Below are positions 42,217 through 53,468 of a stretch of 64,000 bases of DNA, piece after piece; the first letter of the stretch is position 1, and each line of letters begins with the position of its first letter. The translations under genes were made by a program, and so were the position numbers. Below the pieces are notes generated by a model. The model saw only the letters and a list, made by a program, of their open reading frames with translations. It was not told the DNA's origin and searched no databases. Source of the DNA: Euborellia annulipes (taxonomy: Eukaryota; Arthropoda; Insecta; Dermaptera; Anisolabididae); contig JAKCPI010015310.1 in assembly GCA_023213315.1 (NCBI GenBank), positions 62,001 to 126,000 on the forward strand. Reading direction: 5' to 3'.

Positions 42217-43274
42217 TAGGGTTTGTCGAATCGATTTCGATTTTAATCGAAAATCGATTTTGAGCTTCGATTTTCGATTAAAATCGAAATCGATTCAGTG
42301 TTTTGAAAAAATCGAAAAAATCGATTTTTGACGGCCGATTTTCGATTTTCGATTTTCCAAGAAAGTGATTTTAGCGACATGATCTGTCCGTCTGTGTTCA
42401 ATTTTAAGCTTGAAGGATTTGAGCTATGAGGTTGGAATTTAAGTTAGACACCCCCCCCCTGGAGCGAGAAAATAAGAGGTTAATTAAAATTGGCCAAAAA
42501 GTACTAGTACTTTACTGAAGTAGTTTTTCAGGTTTTTTTGATTTTCTTAAAAATAGCCCCAAAGATTTTGATTAAATTCAAAAATCAATTATTTTTTAGA
42601 TGCTCTTTAAAATGTATAAAATATTCTCATTTTGAAGTACACTTTCCTCTTGTATTTCATAGGAAAGATAGGAGAATTTGTTGCAATGGTTACAAAATAT
42701 AAATATTTCCCCATGTTTATAAATTTTAATCTTGAATTCAGCCCTCGGGGCTTGGTGTAGTGGTTAGCATGCTAACCTCGTATACCAAAAGTCGCGCGTT
42801 CGGACCCCAGGCAGTCCGATGATTTTATTTAAGCCATTTGGATACCAATTGAGAAAGTTGTGCTGTGCGACGAGTCCCACCAGATTTTTAAGAAATATAG
42901 AAGCTGATGTTTAGTTCTCTTGGTTTGTTAAAATTTACGTTATAACGTTAAAACTTAAGTTATAAAGACTAAATATGTTATACCATATACAATGTGTTGG
43001 TTTTTAAAGAAGTTATAAAGACTGAATAAATTGATTTGGGCATCAGTAATGCAACGTTCTATTTTTCTTGTTCCACAAACCGCTTGAAAATCGTAAGCAG
43101 AACCTTAAAATCAACTTATGGGCATAGTGAAAAATTTTTTGTAAAAAAATCGAAAATCGATTAAAATCGATTTTTTTAAGGCAAAAATCGATTTATTTAA
43201 AAATCGATTATTTGGTTTCGATTTTAAAAATCGAAAATCGAAAATCGATTCAGCCTCCGAATCTACCAACCCTA
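42217..43274. mobile_element. hAT-type element with AATCGATTTT repeats, TSD GTTTCGAA
   Basis: The ends are TAGGGTTTGTCGAATCG and CCGAATCTACCAACCCTA; GTTTCGAA lies on both sides (42209-42216 and 43275-43282). Both ends contain many copies of AAAATCGATTTT-like palindromes. The middle holds a foldback-family piece (42390-42735) and a tRNA-SINE (42744-42890). No transposase is seen. Confidence 0.8.
42744..42890 (+). mobile_element. second tRNA-SINE type, truncated
   Basis: The head has an A box (TGGTGTAGTGGTTAGCATG) and a B box (GCGTTCGGACCCC), followed by TTTATTTAAGCCATTTGG. The body is cut by GAGAAAGTTGTGCTGTGCGA, a fragment of the foldback hairpin. Confidence 0.65.
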
Positions 43275-43828
43275 GTTTCGAAGTATTAAAACTTTCGCCG
43301 AAACGTCTCAATTGGAATTGGTGTTTTTCTTTGGTCCAAAACCTCTTTGGCTGCATCCTCGCTACCCAACATTAGGTATAAATTATTTATATTTTTATTT
43401 GGGCTAAAAATAAATAATTTATATATTTTACTAGCCGCAAGGTTCGCCTTCGGTGGCCAAGTTTCTTGTACGGCCATCGTTGAAACCCTGAAATTCCCGG
43501 AGCGTAAACCTTCTTAATTCGTGGCCAACCCTCAACATCGATGCCTCGTTTCTTCTTTAGCGCAAAAAACCTACTCATATCTCAACCTGTTTAAAAGTCA
43601 TTATAAAATTAAAAAAAAAACTCCAAAATGAGAATTCAGTGCTTTTAAAATTAGAATTTGAAGCTTCGTAAATAAGGCCAAGGCAATAAATGTAATGTAT
43701 CTGACAAATTATAACGTTTTTGGAATTAATAAAAAAAAAAAGAAGTTGAGATTTAGGTAAATTGAAAAATCCTAAATTTCGTAAAAATGGGGAAGGGAAG
43801 GTGGTTCGGTTAAAACCACAGGTTAAAG

Positions 43829-44352
43829 GTGCGATCACACCGGGACCTGACTTGTGTTTACTGACTGGAGTTGTAACCGAATCCGAATTGAGGGGGGTCA
43901 CACACTAAAACTTGACTGGAGTGACGTAATCTTACTTCTCTGTTATTTGGTATATAAGTATGTCGAAGGATAAACAATGCTTTTTACTTGAATGATACTA
44001 TTTTCCTTCCCAGCAATTTATTTCTAAATAAACTTAATAAAACTAATTATCGTTATATCAATAAATATTTTTATTAAATTTTAAGTAAAAATATTTCTTA
44101 ATTGACTATTTAAAAAATAATATCTTATTAATTTAAAAAAATTTGTAATCTATTTGTTTTGACTTAACATATATTTCCTGCGATTTTTAATATAAAATAG
44201 AAGTTATCTCAATATTATTATTTATATGTATTATTATTACTTAAATAAAGCCTTATATTGCCAAAAATGTCTTTATTAAGGAACCGATCAAACAGCTGAT
44301 TGAAAAAGTCGGCCATGTTGGCTTCTCAGCCAGCCGGAGTCAGGTCCCGATC
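43829..44352 (+). repeat. dispersed repeat, copy A (also 53852-54342)
   Basis: GTGCGATCACACCGGGACCT starts both copies; both continue ATTTGGTATATAAGTATGTC, TTCCTTCCCAGCAATTTATT and GTCGGCCATGTTGGCTTCTC. Copy A ends AGTCAGGTCCCGATC, which is the complement of CGGGACCTGACT at its start. The short matching ends suggest a miniature element. Confidence 0.7.
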
Positions 44353-44892
44353 CAACAAAATTGGTTAGCCACCAGAGTCCGTATCGTGACGTAGCTCCGC
44401 TCAACTCCGTTTCGGCAGCAGTGTGTGCACCTCCATAGAAATACATAGGTTGGGGACATAACTAATGAGAAAATTAAATGAATTTTTTCGATTTTAAGGA
44501 GTTTGATAATATCAGGTTCTATTTTAGTAAAATACAACGAAAAGTCGCCGCGTTCAGTAACTTGAAGCCAATTTATTTTTTAAGTTATCAACATTTCTAC
44601 AATACTATATAAATCCACGTGATAAAAATGAATGCAATAACTGTAATAACAAAAATTAGACGATGTTAATTTTTAATTTACTTCAGTACGTGATTAGCGA
44701 GTATTTTTTTTTTTATCTGCCCCTGGGGGTTTTTAATTTGTGTTTTGGCGGGTGGGAGGATAGGGGTGGGGCCATGAATTTCGAAAAATCGCTTCTTAAA
44801 TGACGCCTACGCAATAAAAGTAATCTACATGCCAAATTTCAACTTTATCGGTATTATAGTTTAGGCTGGGCGTTGTCATCACTTAGTAAGTC

Positions 44893-44937
44893 AGTCAGTC
44901 AGTTAGTCACAAGTCTCTTTATATATATAGAGATTTG
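44893..44937 (+). repeat. GTCA-repeat tail and TATATATATAGA motif
   Basis: GTCAGTCAGTCAGTTAGTCA then CTTTATATATATAGAG. This motif ends many dispersed repeats in insects. The upstream part, about 44770-44892, is its body (CCAAATTTCAACTTTATCGG). The family is not assigned. Confidence 0.4.
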
Positions 44938-45063
44938 GGCTGAAAAGATGTATCTTTTTTCCAACTACTATTTGCACAGTCCTGGTGAGTTGAAACATAA
45001 TAACTTATTTTATTTAATACAGATAATTCAAATCTATCAATCAGTTTGTAACTAGTTTTTATG

Positions 45064-45245
45064 AGCCTTTCGGCCATAGCTCAGGAGTAGAGTTTCTGCC
45101 TTTTGAGCTAGGGGTTAAAGGTTCGAATCTCCTTTCAAGCCACAAAAATTTATTTCAATTGGATTGGCTACCAATTGACGTGGTCTAAATGACCTCTGAT
45201 CCGGAATAAACTTTAAATATAAAAAAACAAAAACAAAAAAAAAAA
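45064..45245 (+). mobile_element. tRNA-SINE (third head type)
   Basis: A box ATAGCTCAGGAGTAGAG and B box GGTTCGAATCTCC, followed by TTTATTTCAATTGGATTGGC, a body ending GGTCTAAATGACCTCTGATC, and an A-rich tail. A mirror copy on the minus strand lies at about 45680-45850. Confidence 0.75.
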
Positions 45246-45325
45246 CTAATTTTGGGCATCGGTGACTTTGCAGCCAAGAAATTAAATAAAACACTTTTAT
45301 TTAATTGTTAACCGTCGTCGGTTAA

Positions 45326-45372
45326 TTGTCCTGAGGAAGGTCGTGATTTATGACCTAATCGTCGACGGTCAA
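45326..45372 (+). ncRNA. degenerate hammerhead-like motif
   Basis: GTC, CTGAGGA, A, GGTC...GACC, TAA, TCGT, C, GAC. Stem II and stem I are kept, but GAA has changed to TAA. Confidence 0.35.
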
Positions 45373-45679
45373 CAATTAAATAAAAGTTTGGAGAAGAATT
45401 GGGTATCAATTCAAAGTCTACAGCCACTTCTCATCACTAGTTAGAACTATTTTTAAATCTATTCTGCTTTATTTGAAATCCCAATAAAATTTTGGTAAAT
45501 AAATTTAACTTTAGAATTTTGCATTAATAAAAACATTTTCAAATACAAGGCAACTACTTCATTGTTATATTCCAGTCGAAGAGAATTCTTTGATTATGAA
45601 AGTGATTTCATTTACTAAAGATCCAAAAATTGTTCATTTAAATTGGAATTGATGTATTAATATTTTTTTTTTAATTATT

Positions 45680-45850
45680 CAAGGTGTTTTTCGGGATCGG
45701 AGGCAATTAGACCCCGTCTCTATCTCAATTGGATTGATATCCAATTCAATTGAAATACATTTTTGTAGCTTGAGACGAGATGTAAATCTTTGACCCCTAG
45801 CATAAAAGGCAGAAACTACCCCTGAGCGGTGGCCCAAAGGCTCATAAAAA
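45680..45850 (-). mobile_element. tRNA-SINE, mirror copy
   Basis: The minus strand has TTTATGAGCCTTTGGGCCAC, GGTAGTTTCTGCCTTTTATG and CAATTGGATATCAATCC with the GGGGTCTAATTGCC tail. It is the inverted partner of 45064-45245. Confidence 0.65.
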
Positions 45851-46012
45851 CTAGTTTAAATTGATTGATAGATTTTAATTATCTGTATAAAATAAAATAA
45901 GTTATTTCTATTACGTTGAAAAATGTTAGCTTTAAATGATCTTAAAACTGCCATAACTTTTGCACTAGACCTCGTGGGAACTTTTTCTAGTACTCAAATT
46001 GAATTTATATTC

Positions 46013-47035
46013 TGTATCGTGCCAAGTGTTTAGGTTTAATCAGAATGACAAAAGAAGCGATAACAATGGGGTGTACTGGCTCACTTGAGAAGCAAAATAT
46101 CCTATTTTCAGATGTTCGTTTAAGGTATACAGAGGCAGAAGCCAAGAAAGTTTTCATTGGGAGTTTGTTATACATGTTAAGAACTACCTCAGCTAAATCT
46201 TTGTGCCATTCGAGATTGCCAGGAAAAAGTTGTACAGGTTAGAAAATGCGAAAAATGCAACTTTTTCAAAAATTATCATTTTCAAACAGCTGTTACTCAA
46301 TAGATTTTAATTTACCAAGCAGCGATTTAAAGGTAATGAAAAAATTTATCTATCGTGATTGGCTAAGATGTCCTAATTTTATTGGTGCAATTTTGGCAGT
46401 CATTTGAAAATGGTGAAATTTTTCAATTTTTCTTCTCATTCAATCGGCCCCCAAAAAGGGTCCTTAATATGTTACTTGGAGTCTTGAAAATTTTTTACTA
46501 AGAACTAGAAGATATTAAAAAAATGACGCTTGCTGAATCAAAATCGATTGACTGGTCTTTTAGATATCGGCCTTTGAAAAGAGGGTAAAAATAACCCTTT
46601 TTGGGCATTTTAATGACTTTTTCTCTCGTACAGGAGCCCTTTGAGAGCTGAAGATTGGCACACAATCTTGCTTTTTTAAGGTACTACAAAATACTAAAAT
46701 TGGGGAAAATCCACGACCCCTTCCACATAAGTGGTCGAAAAGTTTTTTTTTTTTTTTTTTTAAATACAAGTTCACTTCCTATCTTTAGGAGAGAAACCAG
46801 GATATCTACCTAGAGTTTCACTAAGAACCTTAATATGAACTACACTGCTAGTCTCTTTCTTTGAGTACTTTAATAGATCCTAGATAATAATAGGTCTAGT
46901 GATATCCCATGGGGGTAATGGAGAATTAATCAGAACAATCTGTTGTTCAAGATGCTTACGGATAACACTTGTTTCATTCTCCATCCTGACCGCCAAAGGC
47001 TTTGTACTGCACACTTTCTGTTTGAACTTGGGCAA
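46013..47035. other. unassigned intron stretch
   Basis: AT-rich with several ATTTTTCAATTTT-like runs. An open frame at 46045-46242 has no recognisable family. A short T run lies at 46741-46760. Nothing else is supported. Confidence 0.5.
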
Positions 47036-48203
47036 AATTATTTAATTTTTTTGAATTAGAAAATAATAAAACTACCAATTAAATACCAATACTTGTTTAA
47101 AAGTACAAAAAAGTAAAAATTTTCTTTTCTTTTTTACAGTCGGGATAATTTTATTGTCTACTATATATTTCTCCACACAACGTAGAAGGAATGACTTTTG
47201 GTCTCGTTTAACTTTTACACTACTCGGCAAAATGAAATTTTTTTTTTGAGCCCCGAGATAATTCCTTCAGATTCTTTAGTAAAATGACCTCCTGAATCCA
47301 AATATGATCTCCGTTTTACCCCACCACGTACCGTTTTCGGGGGACAGCCCTTTTCGTTAATCTTAGGGCCATTAATTAAATTGGGAGGGATGAAAAAGAA
47401 TATTTTAGCTTTAATATTTCTTCAGAAGGTCTAGAGAGGTGAAAAGTTCAAAAACATGAGCATTTGGATCCAAGGGTGGGGATGTGGGTGAGGATTTTGC
47501 CCCCTTAATGTTTTGCAGGTTATGAACTTTAATCTTACTGGGGACTAATTGTTATTAGGCCTATTGTGTATTTCTAGTAAATAAAATAAATACATAGAAC
47601 ATACCTATACCAAATGTATTTCTTATTAAATCTTTTTTATACCCTGGTTCGAGACGGTTGTTCGCTGCAGGGGCAATTGTTTGCACCTAAGGACTTTTGC
47701 CCCGCTAGTGCGGACTTTGGGGTGGTTCAAAAGTCCGCAATTTAACTAAGGAAGACATAATTATATCGCTTTTCGATGATGAAGTTGACGTCCAAACAAA
47801 AATAAAGATGGTAACTAGCTTAAAGAAGGAAAGTATAAAGCATTTTGTAAAAAGAAATGTTCTATTGAAGGAAGAACGAAAACTGCTTAAGTGTCCTCTC
47901 TCGGAGGAGAGCAATGCTTCGTATTTAGAAGCCAAAAGAACAATTCTTTCTCTAAAAGCAGTGAATGATACAGCTGGAAGGGCTGGCTGTCAAGCTAATA
48001 GAAAACTTTCATGGTCTAATAATCGTTGAGAGAGACCAAAAGTCATTTCTTCTTCGTTGTGTTCAGCAAGATATAGTAGACAATTTTATCCGGACTGTAA
48101 AACAGAAAAGAAAATTTTTACTTTTTTGTTTTTTTAAATTAGTATTGGTATTTAATTGGTAGTTTTATTATTTTCTAATTAAATTATTTCAAAAAAATTA
48201 AAT
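47036..48203. repeat. inverted repeat enclosing a multicopy-gene relic
   Basis: 47036-47206 (TTACAGTCGGGATAATTTTA, GAATGACTTTTGGTCTC) is the reverse complement of 48029-48203. The right arm is the 3' end of the coding relic at 47720-48115. A CACTACTCGGCAAAATG sequence at 47219 resembles an element end. Confidence 0.65.
47720..48115 (+). pseudogene. relic of an uncharacterised multicopy protein
   Basis: Two frames read through DVQTKIKMVTSLKKESIKHF, LSLKAVNDTAGRA and, one base shifted, VKLIENFHGLIIVERDQKSF followed by LLRCVQQ. The pattern LKxVNDTAxRxVxLIxxF...FLL recalls a widespread transposon-like, uncharacterised arthropod protein; this is from memory and is weak. It has a frameshift, no start codon and no clear domain. 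Confidence 0.4.
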
Positions 48204-48712
48204 AATTTCCTATTAAAGATAGAAAGTTGCCCCCACGTTCGCGTGCCTATATTCTGATCTAATTTGACTTGTTTCTAGGGGGATCGGGGGCGGTTAATGA
48301 ACTTTGATTGTTGTAAAATTTATTTTGCGAGTGTTTTTTAATAGAATAAACAAAATTATATCCTATCCGCAAAAAAAAATTTCGAAATTTTTTCACAGGG
48401 GGTCTGAGGGGGGGGGGGGCTTAATGAACTCCGATTGAAGTAAAACTTGTTCTGTGATTGTTTTTTAATATAATAAACAAAATAAAAACGTATGAATAAA
48501 AAAAAAAAATTTTGAGCTCTTGATTGGGAACCATTCACATCTCTAGTGTAGGGAGGTCGAGATTAGGATAAACATAGAGAATGAGTTTGATTAATTAGTA
48601 TAAATTCTTATTAATTACTAACAATATTAATTGCTAAACATAATATAACTATGAGTATTGACATCACAAAAAATTTTTAGGGCCCTAACTAGGGGAGGGG
48701 GGAATTAAGCTA

Positions 48713-49110
48713 CCGGATTGAAATTTTATATTTAACTTAGGTACCTTCCCAGACGCTCAAAATAAGCTTTTGAACAAAATCGGCCAAAAAGTACTAGTAC
48801 TTTACTGATGTACTTTTTCAGTTTTTTTTCGATTTTCTCAAAATTCGCTCCAACGATTTTGTTTAAAATTCATAAATGAACTATTTTTTAGATGCTCTTT
48901 AAAAAGTATATTAGTGAAATTTTTCGTTGAAATCGTTTGAAGTACACTTTACTTATGTACGTACTTTTTCAGTTTTTTTCGATTTTCTCAAAATTCGCTC
49001 CAACGATTTTGTTTAAAATTCATAAATGAACTATTTTTTAGATGCTCTTTAAAAAGTATATCAGTGAAATTGTTCTTTGAAATCGTTTGAAGTACACTTT
49101 ACTTAATAAT
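48713..49110 (+). repeat. foldback-family fragment with an internal duplication
   Basis: It contains GTACTAGTAC (48792-48801) and then CTTTTTCAGTTTTTTTTCGA with AAATTCGCTCCAACGATTTT twice in tandem (about 48780-48958 and 48959-49110). Both end hairpins are missing. It stops about 110 bp before the next mask exon. Confidence 0.75.
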
Positions 49111-49222
49111 TTACTTAATATAATATAAAATTAATTTATAAAAATTTTTGTATATTCTTTTTTATCTCTTTAGAATCAAATTATTTAAAAAAAATAATAA
49201 GCCTAAATCATTTAATTTTTAG

Positions 49223-49421
49223 GTAATTTCTTCATTGTCAAGTGAAGTATCAAATATATTTGCTCAACAAGATCGTTGCCAACTGTTTGCTACTACAACT
49301 GCTGCTACGGATGAATCTCTTTCTGAATCAGAAAAAGCTGTTGCCCTTGAAGCCAGTCGCCTCGACCTTGAAGATGTTGCAGCAGCTTTACAAGGCATCA
49401 GCATTGAAGATGAAGCTATAG
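49223..49421 (+). CDS. mask: mask exon: acidic linker
   Basis: Acceptor AG is at 49221-49222 and donor ATAG|GTAATT at 49422; enters in phase 0, leaves in phase 1. It encodes VISSLSSEVSNIFAQQDRCQ, LFATTTAATDESLSESEKAV and ALEASRLDLEDVAAALQGIS with an acidic end (IEDEAIG). The part with DLEDVAAALQGISIEDEA may form a helix. I do not recognise a match in vertebrate ANKHD1; phase and position support membership in the linker. Confidence 0.85.
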
Positions 49422-49724
49422 GTAATTTTTTCTGAAAATATACAAACTGAACTCTTCTAAGAACTTATTAAAAACCATTATCTTTATTAACTCACTCATA
49501 AATTATCTGGATCATTTTCGATTCTAAACTTTATCTTTCATTCCTTAATTCTTTTCTAATGGCAACCAAATAATTTGAATAAGTATGGACAGATATCGGG
49601 TATTGTATAATAATAATGCTGAAAATATTTAGAAACAAATCAGAAACTATATAATATTTAATCAATTTAATTAAAAAAAGAAATTGTTTTCGTCAATCAT
49701 TTGATTTAATATATTTTTTTCTTG

Positions 49725-49875
49725 TGACCCGTGGCTTAGAGACTTTATCTTCTCGTACCTGGGGTCCCAGATTCGCTTCCCAAAAAAAAGCTATTTCAAT
49801 TGAATTGGCTAATCATTTTAAACAAACAGGGTTGGGGTCTAAATGGCCTTAGATGCCGAAAATGACAGTAAACAG
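49725..49875 (+). mobile_element. tRNA-SINE
   Basis: A diverged copy of the 8053 family: GACCCGTGGCTTAGAGAC (A-box region), CCCAGATTCGCTTCCC (B-box region), ATTTCAATTGAATTGGCTAA and the tail GGGTCTAAATGGCCTTAGAT. No long poly-A is left. Confidence 0.75.
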
Positions 49876-50024
49876 TAAAACAAATTTAAAAAAATAATTT
49901 TGGGTTAAATATAGTAAATATTCATTTTTAATGTTAAATCTGTAAATTGAAAAATTTTCTAATTTCTACTTTTTGTTTTATTTAATTAATTCCTTGATAA
50001 TAATAGAGATTTAGTTAAAAAAAA

Positions 50025-51370
50025 ATTTGGTATTGACTGTGTCTTCTACACAGACAGTGACCTTTTAACGTTGTTACAACTTCTTTTGCTTGAATTCAAA
50101 CTATTTTTACTTTCTCTTACCTATATTGAAATAAATAGAGAGAAGTATTATTTTTTTTAACTTTGTTCCTATTAACAAACATGTTCATACATTTTCATAG
50201 TAAGAATATAGGTAGGTGTGGCCAAACTTTTATCCATTAAGGGCAACTTTTGCTTAAAAAATTAGGTTTTTTGAAAGAATTAATTGATTAAGAAAATTCT
50301 AACTAGTAGTTTATTTCTTGGACAGGTTTAACAGATGGTATGTATATATAATCAAAAAATTATTAAGATTTTTAATAATTTATTAGCTCTTGACAGATGC
50401 ATAACTGTTTCGGCACAACTCAACAGCCATCTTCAGAACTGGAAAAAAGTACATAATATTAAACACGTAATCAAAATATGATCTTACAAAATTGTGTTAT
50501 AATTAAGTTAAATAAAATAAAAAATGTGACAAGTCATATATAAATTGGTCAAAAACTCTACATAAATCAATAATTTAATTGTCGTAATATTTACCATAAC
50601 ACATCCACACATCATATCTCAATAGAAATATTAAATAAATGTTTAACTGCATTATAGCAATGAGATATTAAATATATACAGGCAAATTTATTAAAATGTT
50701 CTGTCAATCGTGTACCACGTGAGATATAAACTTTGCCTATAACATGAATTAATTGATTTTGGAGTTAGTTACTCGGGATTTTTTAAATTATTCTATTAGA
50801 GGTTTTCTTTCTGCACAAATTGAGATCACATTTAGTCTGATCTTATTAGCCGTTCGGAATCTACAGTGGTTTAACCTTTCAAATAACAATTTCCCGTCGA
50901 GTGCTCTCATGGGGTAAAATGACGTCATATCGAAAAAAGGTCCGAAGCTATTGAACCAATCTTTCAAAAATATATTTAGATTTATTGTAGCTTTTATGGT
51001 TAAGTAGATATGCATTGCGCAAAAAGGGCAATTTTTCGATAATTTTTTGCTTAAAAAATAAGGTTTTTCGAGAAAAAAAATTTATTTTCGACTTCATTAA
51101 TTGGGATTTTTTTATTTATTCTATTAGAGATTCTGATTAGCCGTTCGGAATCTAGAGTGGTTTAAACTTTCAAATTAGAATTTACCGCAGCGCGGTAAAA
51201 TGAAATGATAGGAAAAAAATAAATGGTGAAATCTTTAGCTTAAGAATCATTCTTTCTAACCGTATATTCAACATAATTATACCTCTTAAGACAGAGGAGT
51301 TATTCAAGCCGCTAACTTTTTCGTGTATGTCTCCCTACCCAGCCACTATACATACATGCATTGTAAGACG
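50025..51370 (+). repeat. dispersed repeat shared with 6345-6960
   Basis: TGACTGTGTCTTCTACACAG, GTGTGGCCAAACTTTTATCC, ATTACCGTTCGG-like and TTTACCGCAGCGCGGTAAAA match the 6345-6960 repeat. The block from CTCGGGATTTTT onward occurs twice (50770-50910 and 51105-51370). Hammerhead-like CTGAAGA...GCC, GAAAC sits at 50397-50443 (minus). It ends with AAT trinucleotide repeats (51391-51420). Confidence 0.65.
50397..50443 (-). ncRNA. hammerhead-like motif, diverged
   Basis: The minus strand has CTGAAGA, T, GGC...GCC and GAAAC. The bases after GAAAC are not palindromic and stem I is not clear. Confidence 0.35.
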
Positions 51371-51388
51371 TCACTTCAAAAAAAAAAA

Positions 51389-51421
<33 letters not shown>

Positions 51422-51515
51422 TTTTTTTTTGCCCAGAGATGAATATACTCCTCTTGACGTTCTAGAGTTAGTGTCTTTAAATACTCATACTCTTAAGAAA
51501 TCTGCATAAGTGTTT

Positions 51516-51710
51516 CAGGGCCGGATCTAGGGGGGGGGGCAGTGGGTGCGTTTGCCCCGGGCGGCAGATATCAGGGGGCGGCAATTAAAGAAAGATTTAC
51601 TAAAAAAAAGGTAAAATGATATGAGTTTTGTATAGAAAATTTTAAGGAGGGGGCGGAAAATCAAGTTTTGCCCCCCCCCCCCCCTAAAAAATCTCCTAGT
51701 TCCGGCCCTG
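51516..51710. mobile_element. hAT miniature element with perfect 8-bp duplication
   Basis: CAGGGCCGGATCTAGG...CCTAGTTCCGGCCCTG with AAGTGTTT on both sides (51508-51515 and 51711-51718). It is over 90 percent alike by eye to 7543-7735, so the family moved repeatedly. Confidence 0.92.
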
Positions 51711-51835
51711 AAGTGTTTATCATCTTTTCTTTTCAAGTCTAGATAAATGTTTATATGACCGAAAAATCTCAAAACCAAACAACAACACGATACGAAATTA
51801 TCACAAATAAAAAAATATTATTTTATACTACTATA

Positions 51836-53307
51836 CAGGGATGGGCGTTAATCAGTTACAAGTATTTGAAATACAAGATACCAAATACAATATTAATTGG
51901 TATCTTGTAACTCGTTACAGCATAGGCAAAGTAATTGCTATCTTGTATTTCGTTACATTTTTTTAGTAATTGGTATCTGAAATTCGAGATACCAAATACT
52001 TTTTTTTTTAATTTGCCGCCGTATAAAAAGTCTTGCAGAGGGAGCTGAAATCTTTTTAATTTATTTAATATTACTGTATGTAATCGTCGTGTGGGTTCTC
52101 TGCTCTGAATCTTAGTAAAAACCAGTAAAGAAAAGTCAATCAAACCGCCAAATTTTCACTCTTCGTTAAAATACTTTTTTGCTTTCTTCTTTCAACCAGC
52201 TCTCAACGACTAAATCTTTGTTCTTCTGCCCCAGTTGAAAGATTGTTTTCATTTGCGGGTTTATTCATTCTCCATCAAGGTCCAGATTATCCGACAAAAC
52301 TTTTGAAAACTTGGTTTTTTTGAAACCTTTTCATATTTTTATAAATACATTTTTTTTAATATCATGATTAATTTTATTGTTTTCGATTTACCAAAGGTAT
52401 TTTCCAATCAGCGTTGGGCGAATTGTCTACTTTACTTTGTCTACACAATTGTCTACGCGTAGACAATGTATGTAGACAAATGAACAATATCCATGTAGAC
52501 AAAGTAGACAATTAAAATTTAAGAATTTGGCGGGACTAACAACACCATAATTTTTTATGTATCGTCATAAATATAATTTTTTGATACTAATAAACACGAA
52601 ATCAATAGGTAAAGAGTGATTTTACAATTTTTCTATTCTCGCTTAAAGTGGAATATCGAATATAGGGGTGAAAAAGAAACATCTGCCAGCGTTGATAATG
52701 GCGGTATTCTTAATTTTAAGTGACTTTTATTTGAATTAGATATTAGAAGCTGTATTATGCAGGGGTTTTTTTTTGCAAAAAAGACACACTGCAACATATT
52801 TTTCATTTTGTTTCCCTAATTCAAATTTTAATTCATTAAAATGTCTGTTTATTGATCTTCCGCGTTTAGACATTTTTATTAATATGAATTTATAGGCTGT
52901 TTCTAGAAATGACAGATCACTGATCTGAGATGAGAACCAATGAAAACAAGCGCTGAGCCATTTGTCTACATTGTCTACATTGTCTACGCATTTGTCTACG
53001 TCATGAAGTAGACAAATCAAAATATGCTTAATTTGCCCAACACTGTTTCGAAAATAAGTTTAGCTGCCACTTTCCTAAACTAAATTTATTTAGGGTTCCA
53101 GAATTACCCCACCAAAAAGAATTTTAAAATCAAGGAAAAATTTGTTTGTAATTGGTATTTTCAATGTATTTGAAATACGTAATTGGTATCTTGTATCTCG
53201 TTACACAAACCCGTGAATAATTGGTATCTTGTATTTCGTTACAAAAATCTGAAGTAATTGGTATTTTGTATCTCGTTACTCAAAATCGAGTAACTTGCCC
53301 ATCCCTG
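51836..53307. mobile_element. hAT element with a transposase C-terminal relic, 8-bp duplication
   Basis: The ends are CAGGGATGGGCGTTAATC and TAACTTGCCCATCCCTG; CTACTATA lies on both sides (51828-51835 and 53308-53315). At 52190-52290 the plus strand encodes LNLCSSAPVERLFSFAGLFI, the hAT dimerisation end. The subterminal regions have many repeats of the type AATTGGTATCTTGTA. Another hAT (52409-53045) sits inside it. Confidence 0.85.
52409..53045 (-). mobile_element. hAT element with TGTCTAC repeats and a BED-finger fragment, nested
   Basis: The ends are CAGCGTTGGGCGAATT and AATTTGCCCAACACTG. Subterminal TGTCTAC/GTAGACA motifs recur many times. The minus strand near 52870-52736 encodes MSKRGRSINRHFNELKFELG and KYVAVCLFCKKK, a BED zinc-finger start. 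Flanks TTTCCAAT and TTTCGAAA match only in part, so the duplication is worn. Most of the transposase is deleted. Confidence 0.7.
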
Positions 53308-53468
53308 CTACTATACATATTTTTGATATAGATGTATGTACTTGTGAATTTTCAAAGTTATTTTATAGTGGGCTTTTTTATATATAATTAAGATGAATTT
53401 TTTTCATAAAATGCAAAATAAAAATATTTTTTTATTTTTACTTTCTCTTACCCTATATATGTTTTATA

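Larger units (their letters stand above)
42006..43372. mobile_element. Penelope-type inverted repeat split by a hAT element
   Basis: 42006-42090 (ATGTTGGGTAGCGAGGATGC ... CCAATTGAGACGTTTCG) is the reverse complement of 43283-43372. A hammerhead-like site lies at 42069-42118 (minus): CTGAAGA, GGC...GAC, GAA, ACGT, C; stem I is poor. The element at 42217-43274 is inserted between the arms. Confidence 0.65.
41836..46012. repeat. widely separated inverted repeat, arms ~110 bp
   Basis: 41836-41946 (GTTCCCACGAGGTCTAGTAC, AGTTTTAAGATCATTTAAAG) is the reverse complement of 45899-46012. A second pair, about 44995-45067 and 45835-45905 (AACTAGTTTTTATGAGCC), lies just inside the right part together with two SINEs facing each other. 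Confidence 0.65.

Noticed and set aside
46045..46242. 65-codon open frame
   Set aside because: No recognisable domain and no exon signals matching mask phases.
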